A stretch of 36,054 nt of DNA from Eggerthellaceae bacterium (GCA_017460365.1 JAFUBE010000634.1:1-36054); one strand, 5' to 3'; shown: positions 6,795 through 13,976, numbered from the stretch's first letter. Translations and numbers: made by a program. Notes: generated by a model not told the origin, from the sequence alone.

Positions 6795-7180
6795 GCAACA
6801 CCTCCAGTCCAGGGGTTCACCCCACCAACAAACACCGACTTTACCGGGTAGTCCATCGGCAGATCAACGGTACGCTCACCGTCCGAGAACGGACTGTACT
6901 TCGCCACGTACCCACGAGAGGCGCGAGGCTTCGGCGCGGGCCGAGGCGCGTTCTGCCCGGGGCCCAGCACCCACACGGCGGCGGGTGCCGACTTCTCCGT
7001 CGAGCGCTCCCATGCGGTGATGTGCGCCAGGTCATCCTTGTGCAAGGCCCACAGCGCGGCACGAGAACCGCCGTCGGCGATGTCACTACGCCGCTCGATC
7101 TCCGCGCACGAGCCCCGGCCGATGCGCTCCAAGGTGCTGACGACGGCTTTTCGCACGGCGCCTTTTGCCGCGATGGTCAT
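6791..7180 (-). CDS. Small winged-helix protein with an I(C/T)AW core
   Basis: A 129-residue protein starting at ATG 7180, which overlaps the upstream stop as ATGA. Residues 8-50 form a helix-turn-helix-like unit (VVSTLERIGRGSCAEIERRS, then RAALWALHKDD). It is followed by HITAWERS at 53-60 and the strand VWVLGPGQNAPRP, then a C-terminal extension without known motifs. The order matches the proteins at 9704-10042 and 18449-18793 (RICAWND and HICAWDKD at equal positions). I infer a phage-specific DNA-binding family; the targets are unknown. Confidence 0.65.
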   Translation of the reverse strand: MTIAAKGAVRKAVVSTLERIGRGSCAEIERRSDIADGGSRAALWALHKDDLAHITAWERSTEKSAPAAVWVLGPGQNAPRPAPKPRASRGYVAKYSPFSDGERTVDLPMDYPVKSVFVGGVNPWTGGVA

Positions 7181-8952
7181 TGGGCGCCCCCTTGCTTGCG
7201 GGCTGCGCGAGTCACCCAGCGGGGCTCCAGCGCGCTTCCGTTTAGTGCGTTCCACTGGCGATAGAACCCTTCGACTTGGTGTTTCAGCAGTGGGTTGTTG
7301 TCGTTGTCCGCTTGGGTTTCTGCTTCACCCAAAAGCACCCAGAATGAGTGCAGCACGTTGTCGCGCTCGGAAAACCACCGCGCCGCATCCTCCAGCACGC
7401 TGTCTGCCTTGTCCTTCTCCGCGCAGCGCGCAAGAATCATCGCCTGCAGTTCAGGGCTTCCAAAGCTGGACGGCTGGCTGTCTGCCGGGGGTGCTGGCTG
7501 GGGTGCGGCGGCGACAACGGCGCGTTGAACTGCCTTGCCGATGGCTGCTGCCCAATTCGTAGTGCCTCTGGTGCAACGACCTGACAGCGCTTCATCAGCC
7601 TGCATCACAACCTTCATCAGCGCGAGACTGTCCAGCGGCCCCGTTACTGCTCCAGCGGCTGGTGCCGTCACGCTGTCTGCCGGGGCACGGGATGCGCTCA
7701 GTGGCTTGAGGTATCCAGCGCGTGATTCGTGGAGCTTTTGCAGCGCCGCGTTGGGGTCGTCTGCATTTGCTGCGTTCCACCCAGCGGAAACACCGGCGAG
7801 GTATTGGCTATCGGCCATGGCGTCAGCAACCTCAGCTGGCACTGGCTGGCTGTTTGCCTGGGCGGCTGGGGTGGGCGCTGCGGCGAGTTGCTCCAAGACA
7901 GCCAACGTCGCCATTGCATCGATTGCACTCTCCTTTTTCGGCCAGCCATCATCGAAGAAATACTGGCTATTGATGCGGTGGTCGGCCATGGCGTTGAGGT
8001 ATCGGCGCGCTTTCTCCACCGGATCCGCTGTGGAGCCGTCCGAGAACTTTATCGTCTCGACAGGCCCCGCAACTGCGCCAGCGGCTGGTGCCGCCAACTC
8101 GCCAGAATCCTCCGCGACGATCACCGCGCCGCGCAGCACGCGCCTCGCAGCGCGCATGCGGTCATCGGCAGGCTCGCCGATCAACTCGATGGCCTGCCGG
8201 ATGGCTCGCACCGCCGCACTAAGCGTCGTGAAGTCGGTGGTGGCTGGTGCCGCCTGTGCCGTGGGGGCGGCCAGGGTAGCGTTGTGGGCCATCACGATTT
8301 CAGTGACCGCACCGGATTCGACATTCCGCCCAAGGTACGAGACAAGGCCACGGCCTTCCTTGTTCACGATGCTCCAGCCCTCGTAGCCATCTTTGCCGCC
8401 AGAGCCGTACCAGCGCTCAATCCACGCCCCTGCGGCTGGTGCCGCCTGTGCCGTGGCGGTTTCTGGGTAGGGCCAGTCCTTCAAATGCTCGACGGCTTCG
8501 GCCACCGTCTTGTCAATCGCACTGCCGGGTTGGTAGCCAATCTTCTCCTTTGCTCTCAAGAACAGGCCGATCATCGTGCTCAGTAGAGCGTGCGTCTTGG
8601 TGTTCGTCGCCCCGGCTGGTGCTTGCCCATTTGCCAATCGCAACACCGCTTCCACGATTTTTTCGGCGCCGATGGTGTCCCATGCCGTGGATTGCAGCCC
8701 TATGGCGTCTTCAACCTGTTCGACCGTGATGCGGGAGGCTGGTGCTTGCCCATGGTATGCGCGAATTGCCGCGCGCCACCCGTAAAGCACATAAGCGGCA
8801 GAGCCGCAGTCGTCGCTTGCGCTGCCAGAGCTGTCGCGTGCTTTGCGTGCTTTGCGTACTATGGCTCGCAGTTCATCTGGCGTGGGCTCAGGCAGCTCCG
8901 CATAGGCCCCGCCCTTTGGTGCTGCTGGTCTGTCGTGTTCTTCATTCGTCAT
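7177..8952 (-). CDS. Large modular protein with Ala/Pro-rich linkers
   Basis: A 591-residue protein; ATG 8952 is chosen for the GGAGAG ribosome site eight bases upstream. Short globular segments (for example RKARKARDSSG..., WIERWYGSGGKDGYEGWSIVNKE and SQYFFDDGWPKKESAIDAMA) are separated by Ala/Pro/Gln linkers of the type AAPAAGAVTGP. The linkers are encoded by six near-identical DNA copies of GGCTGGTGC, listed separately. This beads-on-a-string build recalls the variable Ea22-like accessory proteins of phage early regions, whose function is not settled. The C-terminal part (ARWFSERDNVLHSFWVLLGE) is predicted helical. I assign no activity. Confidence 0.75.
   Translation of the reverse strand: MTNEEHDRPAAPKGGAYAELPEPTPDELRAIVRKARKARDSSGSASDDCGSAAYVLYGWRAAIRAYHGQAPASRITVEQVEDAIGLQSTAWDTIGAEKIVEAVLRLANGQAPAGATNTKTHALLSTMIGLFLRAKEKIGYQPGSAIDKTVAEAVEHLKDWPYPETATAQAAPAAGAWIERWYGSGGKDGYEGWSIVNKEGRGLVSYLGRNVESGAVTEIVMAHNATLAAPTAQAAPATTDFTTLSAAVRAIRQAIELIGEPADDRMRAARRVLRGAVIVAEDSGELAAPAAGAVAGPVETIKFSDGSTADPVEKARRYLNAMADHRINSQYFFDDGWPKKESAIDAMATLAVLEQLAAAPTPAAQANSQPVPAEVADAMADSQYLAGVSAGWNAANADDPNAALQKLHESRAGYLKPLSASRAPADSVTAPAAGAVTGPLDSLALMKVVMQADEALSGRCTRGTTNWAAAIGKAVQRAVVAAAPQPAPPADSQPSSFGSPELQAMILARCAEKDKADSVLEDAARWFSERDNVLHSFWVLLGEAETQADNDNNPLLKHQVEGFYRQWNALNGSALEPRWVTRAARKQGGAQ
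7657..8753. repeat. Six dispersed copies of a GGCTGGTGC linker repeat
   Basis: GGCTGGTGCCG occurs at 7657, 8083, 8242 and 8434. GGCTGGTGCTTGCCCAT occurs at 8614 and 8737. All lie in the linkers of the modular protein gene and mark its module borders. They are good candidates for recombination points that shuffle modules between phages. Confidence 0.8.
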
Positions 8953-8954
8953 GA

Positions 8955-9224
8955 TCAATCTCTCCATTTTGTAAACGGCCGACCGGCTTTTTCCCAAGCG
9001 CAATCGACCGCAATTTCCAGTAACTCGTCGGCGGTGATCCCCTCCTGACGAGCGGCGATGCGGACAGCGCTCATGGCGTTCTGCTCGCAGTACGGTGAGC
9101 CAGGGCGGTGGGGATACCAGTAACCCCCGCAGTTGCAGACGCGGTGCCCGGTCTCACGCAGGTGCTTCGTGAACAGGTCGAACGACTTGCGTCGGGTTCG
9201 ACATTCAGGGCAGCGTAGGATCAA
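8955..9224 (-). CDS. Zinc-ribbon protein of unknown function
   Basis: The first Cys pair (CPEC) sits at the very N-terminus, and a second set (CNCGGYWYPHRPGSPYC) follows. A helical C-terminal part (ITADELLEIAVDCAWEKAG) completes an 89-residue protein. TTG 9224 overlaps the upstream stop as TTGA and lies about eight bases after GGGGAC; GTG 9230 is the alternative start. The open frame extends further upstream, but there it only shadows the next gene. The Cys/His pattern suggests one or two zinc sites and nucleic-acid or protein binding. Confidence 0.6.
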   Translation of the reverse strand: MILRCPECRTRRKSFDLFTKHLRETGHRVCNCGGYWYPHRPGSPYCEQNAMSAVRIAARQEGITADELLEIAVDCAWEKAGRPFTKWRD

Positions 9225-9424
9225 CGCCACACGTCCCCGTTTGCCCGAACAAACGCGACCGCGAGGTCTCCATCCCAACGTTTTTTGCGCATCAGACAGG
9301 TCAACAACCGAATGCGGACCTCTGTCACCCGTTCGATGGTGGCGACAACGGCGCGCACCGCAGCAGGTGGGTGTTCGGTCACACGGCGACACGCAGCCAA
9401 GCGTTCGTGCGTCGTGCTTTTCAT
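9221..9424 (-). CDS. Small helical protein of unknown function
   Basis: A 67-residue, Arg-rich, helical protein (RAVVATIERVTEVRIRLLTCL, abridged by nature to one long helix), ending in GDLAVAFVRANGDVWR. Its ATG at 9424 overlaps the upstream TGA (ATGA) and its stop overlaps the next start. No family recognised. Confidence 0.6.
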   Translation of the reverse strand: MKSTTHERLAACRRVTEHPPAAVRAVVATIERVTEVRIRLLTCLMRKKRWDGDLAVAFVRANGDVWR

Positions 9425-9543
9425 TTGCAACCCCCGCAGAAGAACATCCGGTTGCGCCACACCCCGCCCGTCCGGTTGCGGTCGGTGAGGCACTTCACAC
9501 AGAACGCCTTGGCGTAGTAGGTGCTGGTGGGTGGGATAGTCAT
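9421..9543 (-). CDS. 40-residue zinc-ribbon protein
   Basis: This short gene has ATGA overlaps on both sides. It encodes two Cys pairs, CVKC (15 and 18) and CGGC (36 and 39), with basic residues between them, the minimal zinc-ribbon layout. The overlap pattern and the perfect Cys spacing support it as a real gene despite its size. It could bind nucleic acid or a host protein; nothing more can be said. Confidence 0.65.
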   Translation of the reverse strand: MTIPPTSTYYAKAFCVKCLTDRNRTGGVWRNRMFFCGGCK

Positions 9544-9707
9544 GTGCCTTCCCCGTGAAGAAACTCGAAGTCACGCGCGTCCTTGAGTGCGGCCAACGCC
9601 TCCTTTGCCTCAGCGAACTCAGGGCTGCTTTTTCCGAAATCCCGCTTGGCCGACCGCTTTTCCACCTTGGCTTCACGAATGGCTTCATCAAATTCGTCCA
9701 TCGTCAT
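9540..9707 (-). CDS. Small charged helical protein
   Basis: A 55-residue protein, almost entirely helical and highly charged (DEFDEAIREAKVEKRSAKRD, then FAEAKEALAALKDARDFEFL). ATG 9707 overlaps the upstream stop; a second ATG two codons later is also possible. The heptad-like spacing suggests a short coiled coil. Function unknown. Confidence 0.65.
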   Translation of the reverse strand: MTMDEFDEAIREAKVEKRSAKRDFGKSSPEFAEAKEALAALKDARDFEFLHGEGT

Positions 9708-10042
9708 AACGTGTCCTCCAGGCTGACCATCGAACTCTCGGCCCGACGCCGCGCACGCATGCGCGCCATCGTCTCGGCGGCTGTCCACCGGCGCCCGGGG
9801 CGCGGCAGGTCGGGTTCGGTGCCCCACTGGAACACCGGCACGATGCGGCGACCCCGCACGTCGTCGTTCCATGCGCAGATGCGCACCACACCCAGCTCGC
9901 GCATCTGCTTGACCCAGCGGGCCACCGACTCTTTTGCCAGGCCGGAGACCAGCACCAGGTCGTCGTAGGTGTGCCCCTTGGCCTTCAGCGCGGTCTGCAT
10001 GCGCAGGGTGATCTTGGCGTTGTTGCGGCGGGGGGCGGTCAT
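9704..10042 (-). CDS. Winged-helix DNA-binding protein with an I(C/T)AW core
   Basis: This 112-residue protein contains a helix-turn-helix (TYDDLVLVSGLAKESVARWV, about residues 25-44). RICAWNDDVRGRRIVPV follows as a beta-hairpin wing, then QWGTEPDLPRPG and a basic C-terminal tail. The same order appears in the proteins at 6791-7180 and 18449-18793. The family resembles phage proteins that read DNA through a winged helix, as in IclR- or MarR-like folds. The target is unknown. It overlaps the lipoprotein gene upstream (ATGA). Confidence 0.7.
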   Translation of the reverse strand: MTAPRRNNAKITLRMQTALKAKGHTYDDLVLVSGLAKESVARWVKQMRELGVVRICAWNDDVRGRRIVPVFQWGTEPDLPRPGRRWTAAETMARMRARRRAESSMVSLEDTL

Positions 10043-10230
10043 GGGTAGGCCCTCGCAGTGCAGCCGAACGTGAGCTTGCTGCCAAACGTTCCGTGTTCGA
10101 ACACCGTGGTCAGCTCGCCGTTGTTCTTCTTGCAGAACTCGTTGATAGCTTCCATGGCTTTGATCTTGTCCTCAGAGCAGCCGGCCAGTGCCAGGGCGAG
10201 CAGCAGGATAGTGGTGGTGCGGGCGGTCAT
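10039..10230 (-). CDS. Small lipoprotein
   Basis: A 63-residue precursor with a classical lipoprotein signal: a basic start, a hydrophobic core (ILLLALALAGC) and lipobox LAGC with the modified Cys at 18. The mature part is about 45 residues and has two further cysteines (EFCKKN and TFGCTA) that could form one disulfide. Lipoproteins expressed early by phages often block entry of related phages at the envelope; that role is inference here. It is flanked by other accessory genes with 4-base overlaps. Confidence 0.8.
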   Translation of the reverse strand: MTARTTTILLLALALAGCSEDKIKAMEAINEFCKKNNGELTTVFEHGTFGSKLTFGCTARAYP

Positions 10231-10409
10231 GGGCGCAACACCTTGGCTTCGACGCAGCGCGTCCCCTTCCGCAGAGATTCATTTGAAAACGGGATGGATT
10301 TGCGCACATGCTCGCACTGCTCAACGGTGGGGAATCGTTCGACCACGGTCGCCTCATGTCCGTAGTACCCGCCAACGGTGATCAGGAGCCAGAGAGTTAC
10401 CGTCTCCAT
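10227..10409 (-). CDS. Small exported or membrane-anchored protein with a Cys pair
   Basis: A 60-residue protein starting at ATG 10409 (TGATG overlap). It has a hydrophobic N-terminus (VTLWLLITVGGYYG), then VVERFPTVEQCEHVRKS and RCVEAK. Cys32 and Cys52 may pair if the chain is exported. The amber-interrupted gene at 6567-6794 has the same layout. Together with the lipoprotein next to it, this suggests an envelope-directed function. No family name recognised. Confidence 0.65.
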   Translation of the reverse strand: METVTLWLLITVGGYYGHEATVVERFPTVEQCEHVRKSIPFSNESLRKGTRCVEAKVLRP

Positions 10410-10591
10410 CACACACCCTCCTTCTTCAAGAACGCCGTCAGCCGCTTGATGCGGTCGCCGTTGTACTCGGCGATGCGGCGGGCGTAGTCCGCGCTGGACT
10501 GAGCCGCCAGGAGTTGGCGCTGGGCTTCTTCCAGCTCGCGCTGGGCCAGTTCCTTGGGGGAGGGTTTGCGGAAAGGGTTTAGGAATTTCAT
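10409..10591 (-). CDS. Small coiled-coil protein
   Basis: This 60-residue protein has a basic start (KFLNPFRKPSPKEL) and then one long charged helix (RELEEAQRQLLAAQSSADYA) with heptad spacing. Its ATG is preceded by the recurring leader CTGAAAGCACCCC. Proteins of this shape are common in Burkholderiales phages, with unknown role. Confidence 0.65.
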   Translation of the reverse strand: MKFLNPFRKPSPKELAQRELEEAQRQLLAAQSSADYARRIAEYNGDRIKRLTAFLKKEGV

Positions 10592-10637
10592 GGGGTGCTT
10601 TCAGTTGGAACGGAGAGGTTTGTCTTTGGCGGCACGA

Positions 10638-10862
10638 TCAGGCGAGCAGGTGTGCATAGTCTTTGAACAGGCGCGATTCCCAGTCGGTTTCGCCAAGGCA
10701 TGCGCGCTGGATGAAGGCCCAGCTCGGCACGTCCTCGCGGTCGATTTCGCGGCACCAGATAGGCATACCGAGCACGCGGGTGACGCGCTCAAGCACCTGA
10801 AAACCGGTGCAGTCGCTGCGCGTCCACCGGCGCACGCGGTGGGTGGTGGCGATGATCTTCAC
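10638..10862 (-). CDS. Small protein of unknown function (GTG start)
   Basis: With GTG 10862, two bases after the upstream TGA, this gives a 74-residue protein beginning KIIATTHRVRRWTRSDCTGF. It contains GMPIWCREIDREDVPSWAFI and ends in a helical stretch (WESRLFKDYAHLLA). Upstream extension of the frame only shadows the next gene. Its compact size and Trp/Arg content do not point to a family. A 46-base gap with nothing recognisable separates it from the next gene. Confidence 0.6.
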   Translation of the reverse strand: MKIIATTHRVRRWTRSDCTGFQVLERVTRVLGMPIWCREIDREDVPSWAFIQRACLGETDWESRLFKDYAHLLA

Positions 10863-10864
10863 GA

Positions 10865-11083
10865 TCAGGCCGTCACACCGTTGATCCGAAGAAACTCGCG
10901 GCGCTCGGCGATGCTCTTGATGCCGGCGGCCTTGCGGAGCATCGCTGCTTTGCCCAAGTCTTCGCAGTAGCGGTGGGTTTGGCCGAGGACGATCCAGGTG
11001 TGCAGGGAGTCCTGCGCGTCGATCTCCAGCTTGATGGCGGCCATTTCGAGCCACTTGGTGCTGACGGTGAGTTTGCGGGTCAT
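10865..11083 (-). CDS. First gene of the leftward operon, unknown function
   Basis: This 72-residue protein starts at ATG 11083, preceded by the leader ACGAAAGCACCAG; an upstream in-frame start at 11161 would lie upstream of the promoter. Two helical segments (TVSTKWLEMAAIKLEID and LGKAAMLRKAAGIKSIAERR) surround LHTWIVLGQTHRYC. As the first cistron after the leftward promoter it should be made first and most strongly. Such positions often hold host-takeover proteins (inference). Confidence 0.65.
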   Translation of the reverse strand: MTRKLTVSTKWLEMAAIKLEIDAQDSLHTWIVLGQTHRYCEDLGKAAMLRKAAGIKSIAERREFLRINGVTA

Positions 11084-11100
11084 CTGGTGCTTTCGTTGGT

Positions 11101-11181
11101 TTGTCGTTACTGACAACTGAACTTTACCGACAAGTGTGAACAACGACAAGTTTTTTCGCAAAAGGTCACAAACTTTTGTCG
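11101..11181. promoter_or_regulatory. Cluster of five TTGTCG operator half-sites
   Basis: TTGTCG or its near-perfect reverse occurs at 11101-11106, 11111-11116 (TGACAA), 11128-11133 (CGACAA), 11144-11149 (CGACAA) and 11176-11181. The first two face each other like one operator. The one at 11144-11149 is also the -35 of the leftward promoter. Such density in 81 bp points to a repressor-controlled early switch; the repressor gene is not identified. Confidence 0.6.
11121..11149 (-). promoter_or_regulatory. Main leftward early promoter
   Basis: On the minus strand TTGTCG (11149-11144), a 17-bp spacer (11143-11127) and TAAAGT (11126-11121) form a sigma70-type promoter upstream of the gene at 11083. 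Both the -35 and the spacer hold TTGTCG half-sites. Confidence 0.6.
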
Positions 11182-11185
11182 GGTA

Positions 11186-11214
11186 TTACGCAAACGCGAA
11201 ATTTCGCATACACT
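11186..11214 (+). promoter_or_regulatory. Main rightward early promoter with a 12-bp palindrome
   Basis: TTACGC (11186-11191), a 17-bp spacer and TACACT (11209-11214) form the rightward promoter for the gene at 11260. The perfect palindrome GCGAAATTTCGC occupies 11196-11207, directly against the -10, and is a strong operator candidate. It resembles the TTGCGCAA sites in other promoters of this phage only in its CGC/GCG ends. Confidence 0.6.
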
Positions 11215-11259
11215 TCAGTCCGCTCACCGAGCAACTTAAATTTTCAAACTGGAGCACTC

Positions 11260-11907
11260 ATGAACATCGAAGACCGCCTGGAATCCATCGACACATCGCT
11301 GAAGACCCTTGTCACCATCCTGCAGAGCGCAGGCACCATCACCGCCGTGGCCGGCGCCCCTGAAGCCGCTGCTGCAGCGCCTACCGCAGAGACCAAGAAG
11401 CCCCGCACCAAGAAGACCGACGAGCCTGCCACCAAGGCCGACCTTGTGGACGGCGACCCCGAGGGCACGCGCTACTGGGTGAGCGAAGAAACACAGACCG
11501 CCTACGCCCAGAAGCCCGGCGACCCAGACCCCAAGGATCAGTCCTTCAAGATTGAGTCCTCGGCCCAGTACCTTGCCAAGAAGGCAGAGTTCGCAAAAAA
11601 GGCCCAAGACGCGGCTGCTGCAGCGGCGTCCCAAGCCAGTGCTACTTCCGCGCCTTCTGCAACAGCCCAACAGGACACTGCCTCGGCCGCGACTTCGGAC
11701 GCTGACTGGGACACGGTGTTCCGCGCCATCAAGGAACTGTCCACGGCGCCCAGCGGCGGTCGTGAGGCGGTGCTTGGCGTGCTCAAGCACTTCGGCTGCG
11801 AGGGCAAGACCGTCCCCGCGCTGAAGGACCTGAACAAGAACGCCGAAATCTTGGCGCACGTGCAGGGCCTGCTGGCACCGGCTGCGGACGCTGATTTGGG
11901 CCTGTAA
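11260..11907 (+). CDS. Leading protein of the rightward operon, unknown function
   Basis: A 215-residue protein; ATG 11260 is preceded by GGAG. It starts with a helical segment (NIEDRLESIDTSLKTLVTIL), then an Ala/Pro/Lys linker. A small domain containing GTRYWVSEETQTAYAQKPGD and ESSAQYLAKKAEFAKKAQD comes next, then another Ala-rich linker and a helical C-terminal domain (DWDTVFRAIKELSTAPSGGR). Similar linker-joined proteins head replication operons in Burkholderiales prophages. Its role is unknown; a scaffold for the replication proteins behind it is only a guess. Confidence 0.7.
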   Translation: MNIEDRLESIDTSLKTLVTILQSAGTITAVAGAPEAAAAAPTAETKKPRTKKTDEPATKADLVDGDPEGTRYWVSEETQTAYAQKPGDPDPKDQSFKIESSAQYLAKKAEFAKKAQDAAAAAASQASATSAPSATAQQDTASAATSDADWDTVFRAIKELSTAPSGGREAVLGVLKHFGCEGKTVPALKDLNKNAEILAHVQGLLAPAADADLGL

Positions 11908-11910
11908 ATC

Positions 11911-12075
11911 ATGACCGCGTTCCTCTGGTGCGTCTTCGCGTACATGGGCATCGCGGTTGTGTTGGACCTCATCGTTGCAAACGAGAGCGGCGGCATGGAC
12001 AAGGGCGACATTTTCGGCGTGCTGGTGCACGGCGCCCTGCTCGCTGGGGCAACTTACTTTTTGGCGGTGAACTGA
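11911..12075 (+). CDS. Small membrane protein with two transmembrane segments
   Basis: A 54-residue protein with hydrophobic segments at about residues 3-22 (FLWCVFAYMGIAVVLDLIV) and 34-53 (IFGVLVHGALLAGATYFLAV), joined by a short polar loop with GGMDKGD. It starts three bases after the preceding stop and ends in a TGATG overlap with the next gene. A holin-like fold is conceivable from the hairpin shape, but it is far from the lysis genes. Unknown function is the safe call. Confidence 0.65.
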   Translation: MTAFLWCVFAYMGIAVVLDLIVANESGGMDKGDIFGVLVHGALLAGATYFLAVN

Positions 12076-12605
12076 TGGACGAAATCTGGAAACCCATTGA
12101 GGGCTACCCACTTTATGAGGTTAGCAGCCTCGGGCGTGTCCGAAGTGTGGATCGCGTCGTGTTCAACAAGGGCAGTGGGCGGTCGTATCCTGTGTGCGGA
12201 AAAATACTTCGGTGCCGCCCCGATGCCGACGGCTATCGGCTCGTTACGATCTACGCCGGAGATTCCGTTGCGCACATGAAAGTGCACCGCCTCGTTGCTG
12301 CCGCTTTTCTTGGCGATAGCCAAGAAGCGACTGTGAATCACAAGAACGGAATTCGTCACGACAACGCGCTCGGCAACCTGGAGTGGATGACACATCTGGA
12401 AAACTTGGAGCACGCTCGTACTGTCCTCGGCACTCGGTCAGGCCAAAAGAACCCCATCGTTGGAACCCACGCGGTTACCGGCGACAAGATTGGTTTCTTG
12501 ACGGTGGTGGCAGCTTGGCGCGCAGGCTTCAATCGCACCCGCATGCATTTAGCGTTGCGCGATGCTAGTCGTGTCTATCAAGGCTATAAGTGGGAGTACG
12601 CATGA
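12075..12605 (+). CDS. HNH endonuclease with NUMOD4 domain
   Basis: A 176-residue freestanding homing-type nuclease. Residues 3-24 are a NUMOD4 module (EIWKPIEGYPLYEVSSLGRV). HRLVAAAFL (71-79) and VNHKNGIRHDNALGNLEWMT (87-106) form the HNH core with catalytic His and Asn. A C-terminal DNA-binding part has GFNRTRMHLALRD and YQGYKWEY. It is wedged between an accessory gene and the exonuclease with 1- and 4-base overlaps, so it has become part of the operon. The likely ancestral target is the neighbouring replication gene of a related phage (inference). Confidence 0.88.
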   Translation: MDEIWKPIEGYPLYEVSSLGRVRSVDRVVFNKGSGRSYPVCGKILRCRPDADGYRLVTIYAGDSVAHMKVHRLVAAAFLGDSQEATVNHKNGIRHDNALGNLEWMTHLENLEHARTVLGTRSGQKNPIVGTHAVTGDKIGFLTVVAAWRAGFNRTRMHLALRDASRVYQGYKWEYA

Positions 12606-13951
12606 CATACCATGCCCGTCTTTCTCCGTCGAGCGCCGCAAGATGGACGAGCTGCACCGCGTCCGTGGGTGCCCAGGAGGGTGTCCCGAACGAGGGCAAC
12701 GAGGCCGCGCGCCGGGGGACCGCCTGCCACCAGATGCTCGAAGAGATGCTGTTGGACCCGAGCATCGACCCGCAGAGCTATCTGGGGCGAAATCTGGTGT
12801 TCTTGGAAGGCCGCGAAGTCTGGGTGAACCCGGGTTGCGCGGGGCCGCTCTCGAAAGAGATCGTAACCATCGACCAAGAGCTGATCGACATCTCGACCAC
12901 GGCTGTGAACTACGTGCGTGAGCGCGCAGCCCTCACCGGCGCCGAGATGCTTGTGGAGCGCGCCGTCCCCATCGGTCAGTTCACCGGCGAGGAAGGTGCC
13001 ACCGGCCGCACGGACGTGACCTTGATCTACGGCACCACGGTGGAGGTCATCGACCTCAAGGGCGGCCGTGGCCGCGTGGATGCCTACGACGTGATCGTGC
13101 CTGCCACCACGGACATGATCACCGGCAAGCCCGTACCCGAAGTGGTGCGCGCCAACCTGCAGATGGCAGGCTATGCGCTGGGGACCATTGAGGAACTTGG
13201 CCTGCTCTACGACATCCGCGACGTGGTGATGACCATTGTGCAGCCTGCCATCGGCCACCTCAGCACCTACTCTTGCTCGATTGACGAGCTGCGTGAGGTC
13301 GAAGCGTTCCTGCGGCAGAAGGCCGAAGAGACGCGCACCAACCCGCAGTACGTGCCGTCGGCCGACGCATGCCACTTCTGCCGCGCCTCCGGCAATTGCA
13401 AGGCGCAGACGGAGATGGTGGTGAACCTCGCGCTCGAAGGCTTCGACACCGACGAGCCCAAGGTGCGCACCCCCGCCGAGATCGAGCTGGGCGAAGCCTA
13501 CCGCCTCGTGCCGCTGGTCTCCACCTGGCTGAAGGCGGTGGGCGAGCGCGTGTACGAGGCGCTGCAGGCAGGCAAGCGCGTGGCTCGCGCCGACGGCGTG
13601 GCCTACAAGCTGGTCGAAGGCAAGAAGGGTGCACGCACCTGGACTGACGAGACCGAGGCCGAGGCCGCGCTGAAGAAGATGCGCCTGAAGACCGACCAGA
13701 TGTATACCCAGTCGCTCATCTCGCCCACCACCGCCGAGAAGTTGGTGAAGGCGCCCAAGGCCAAGAAAGGTGAACCCACACTACCGCCTGTGCTCGGCCC
13801 CACTCAGTGGAACCGACTGCAGGCGCTCATCACACAGGACATTGGCAAGCCCAGCATCGTCCTAGAAACTGACCCGAGACCGACCATCGCCACCGCGCTG
13901 GACGGGTTCGGAGACGTACCGCCCGCTGACAACAGCGATCTTTTTTCCTGA
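12602..13951 (+). CDS. DUF2800 RecB-like exonuclease with AddB/Cas4-type cysteine set
   Basis: A 449-residue protein opening with HARLSPSSAARWTSC, the DUF2800 start. The nuclease core shows His43, Asp138 (GRTDVT), the D-x-K pair Asp151/Lys153 in VEVIDLKGG, and the RecB-family Q-x3-Y (Gln187, Tyr191 in LQMAGY). Cys18 near the N-terminus plus Cys257, Cys260 and Cys266 (C-x2-C-x5-C) match the split cysteine layout that binds a 4Fe-4S cluster in AddB, Cas4 and Dna2. The cluster is inferred, not shown. Such enzymes process DNA ends for recombination beside the phage ssDNA-binding protein, here the next gene. The C-terminus reads NSDLFS. Confidence 0.85.
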   Translation: MTYHARLSPSSAARWTSCTASVGAQEGVPNEGNEAARRGTACHQMLEEMLLDPSIDPQSYLGRNLVFLEGREVWVNPGCAGPLSKEIVTIDQELIDISTTAVNYVRERAALTGAEMLVERAVPIGQFTGEEGATGRTDVTLIYGTTVEVIDLKGGRGRVDAYDVIVPATTDMITGKPVPEVVRANLQMAGYALGTIEELGLLYDIRDVVMTIVQPAIGHLSTYSCSIDELREVEAFLRQKAEETRTNPQYVPSADACHFCRASGNCKAQTEMVVNLALEGFDTDEPKVRTPAEIELGEAYRLVPLVSTWLKAVGERVYEALQAGKRVARADGVAYKLVEGKKGARTWTDETEAEAALKKMRLKTDQMYTQSLISPTTAEKLVKAPKAKKGEPTLPPVLGPTQWNRLQALITQDIGKPSIVLETDPRPTIATALDGFGDVPPADNSDLFS

Positions 13952-13976
13952 AAACTGAAACTCTGAAAGCGCAGAC

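Noticed and set aside
6505-6851. Rightward promoter (TTGCGT, 17 bp, TAGTCT at 6505-6533) and plus-strand frame from 6546
   Set aside because: The hexamers are acceptable, but the frame is His/Arg-rich, lies antisense to two better genes and has no usable start with a ribosome site. An antisense RNA remains possible, without further evidence.
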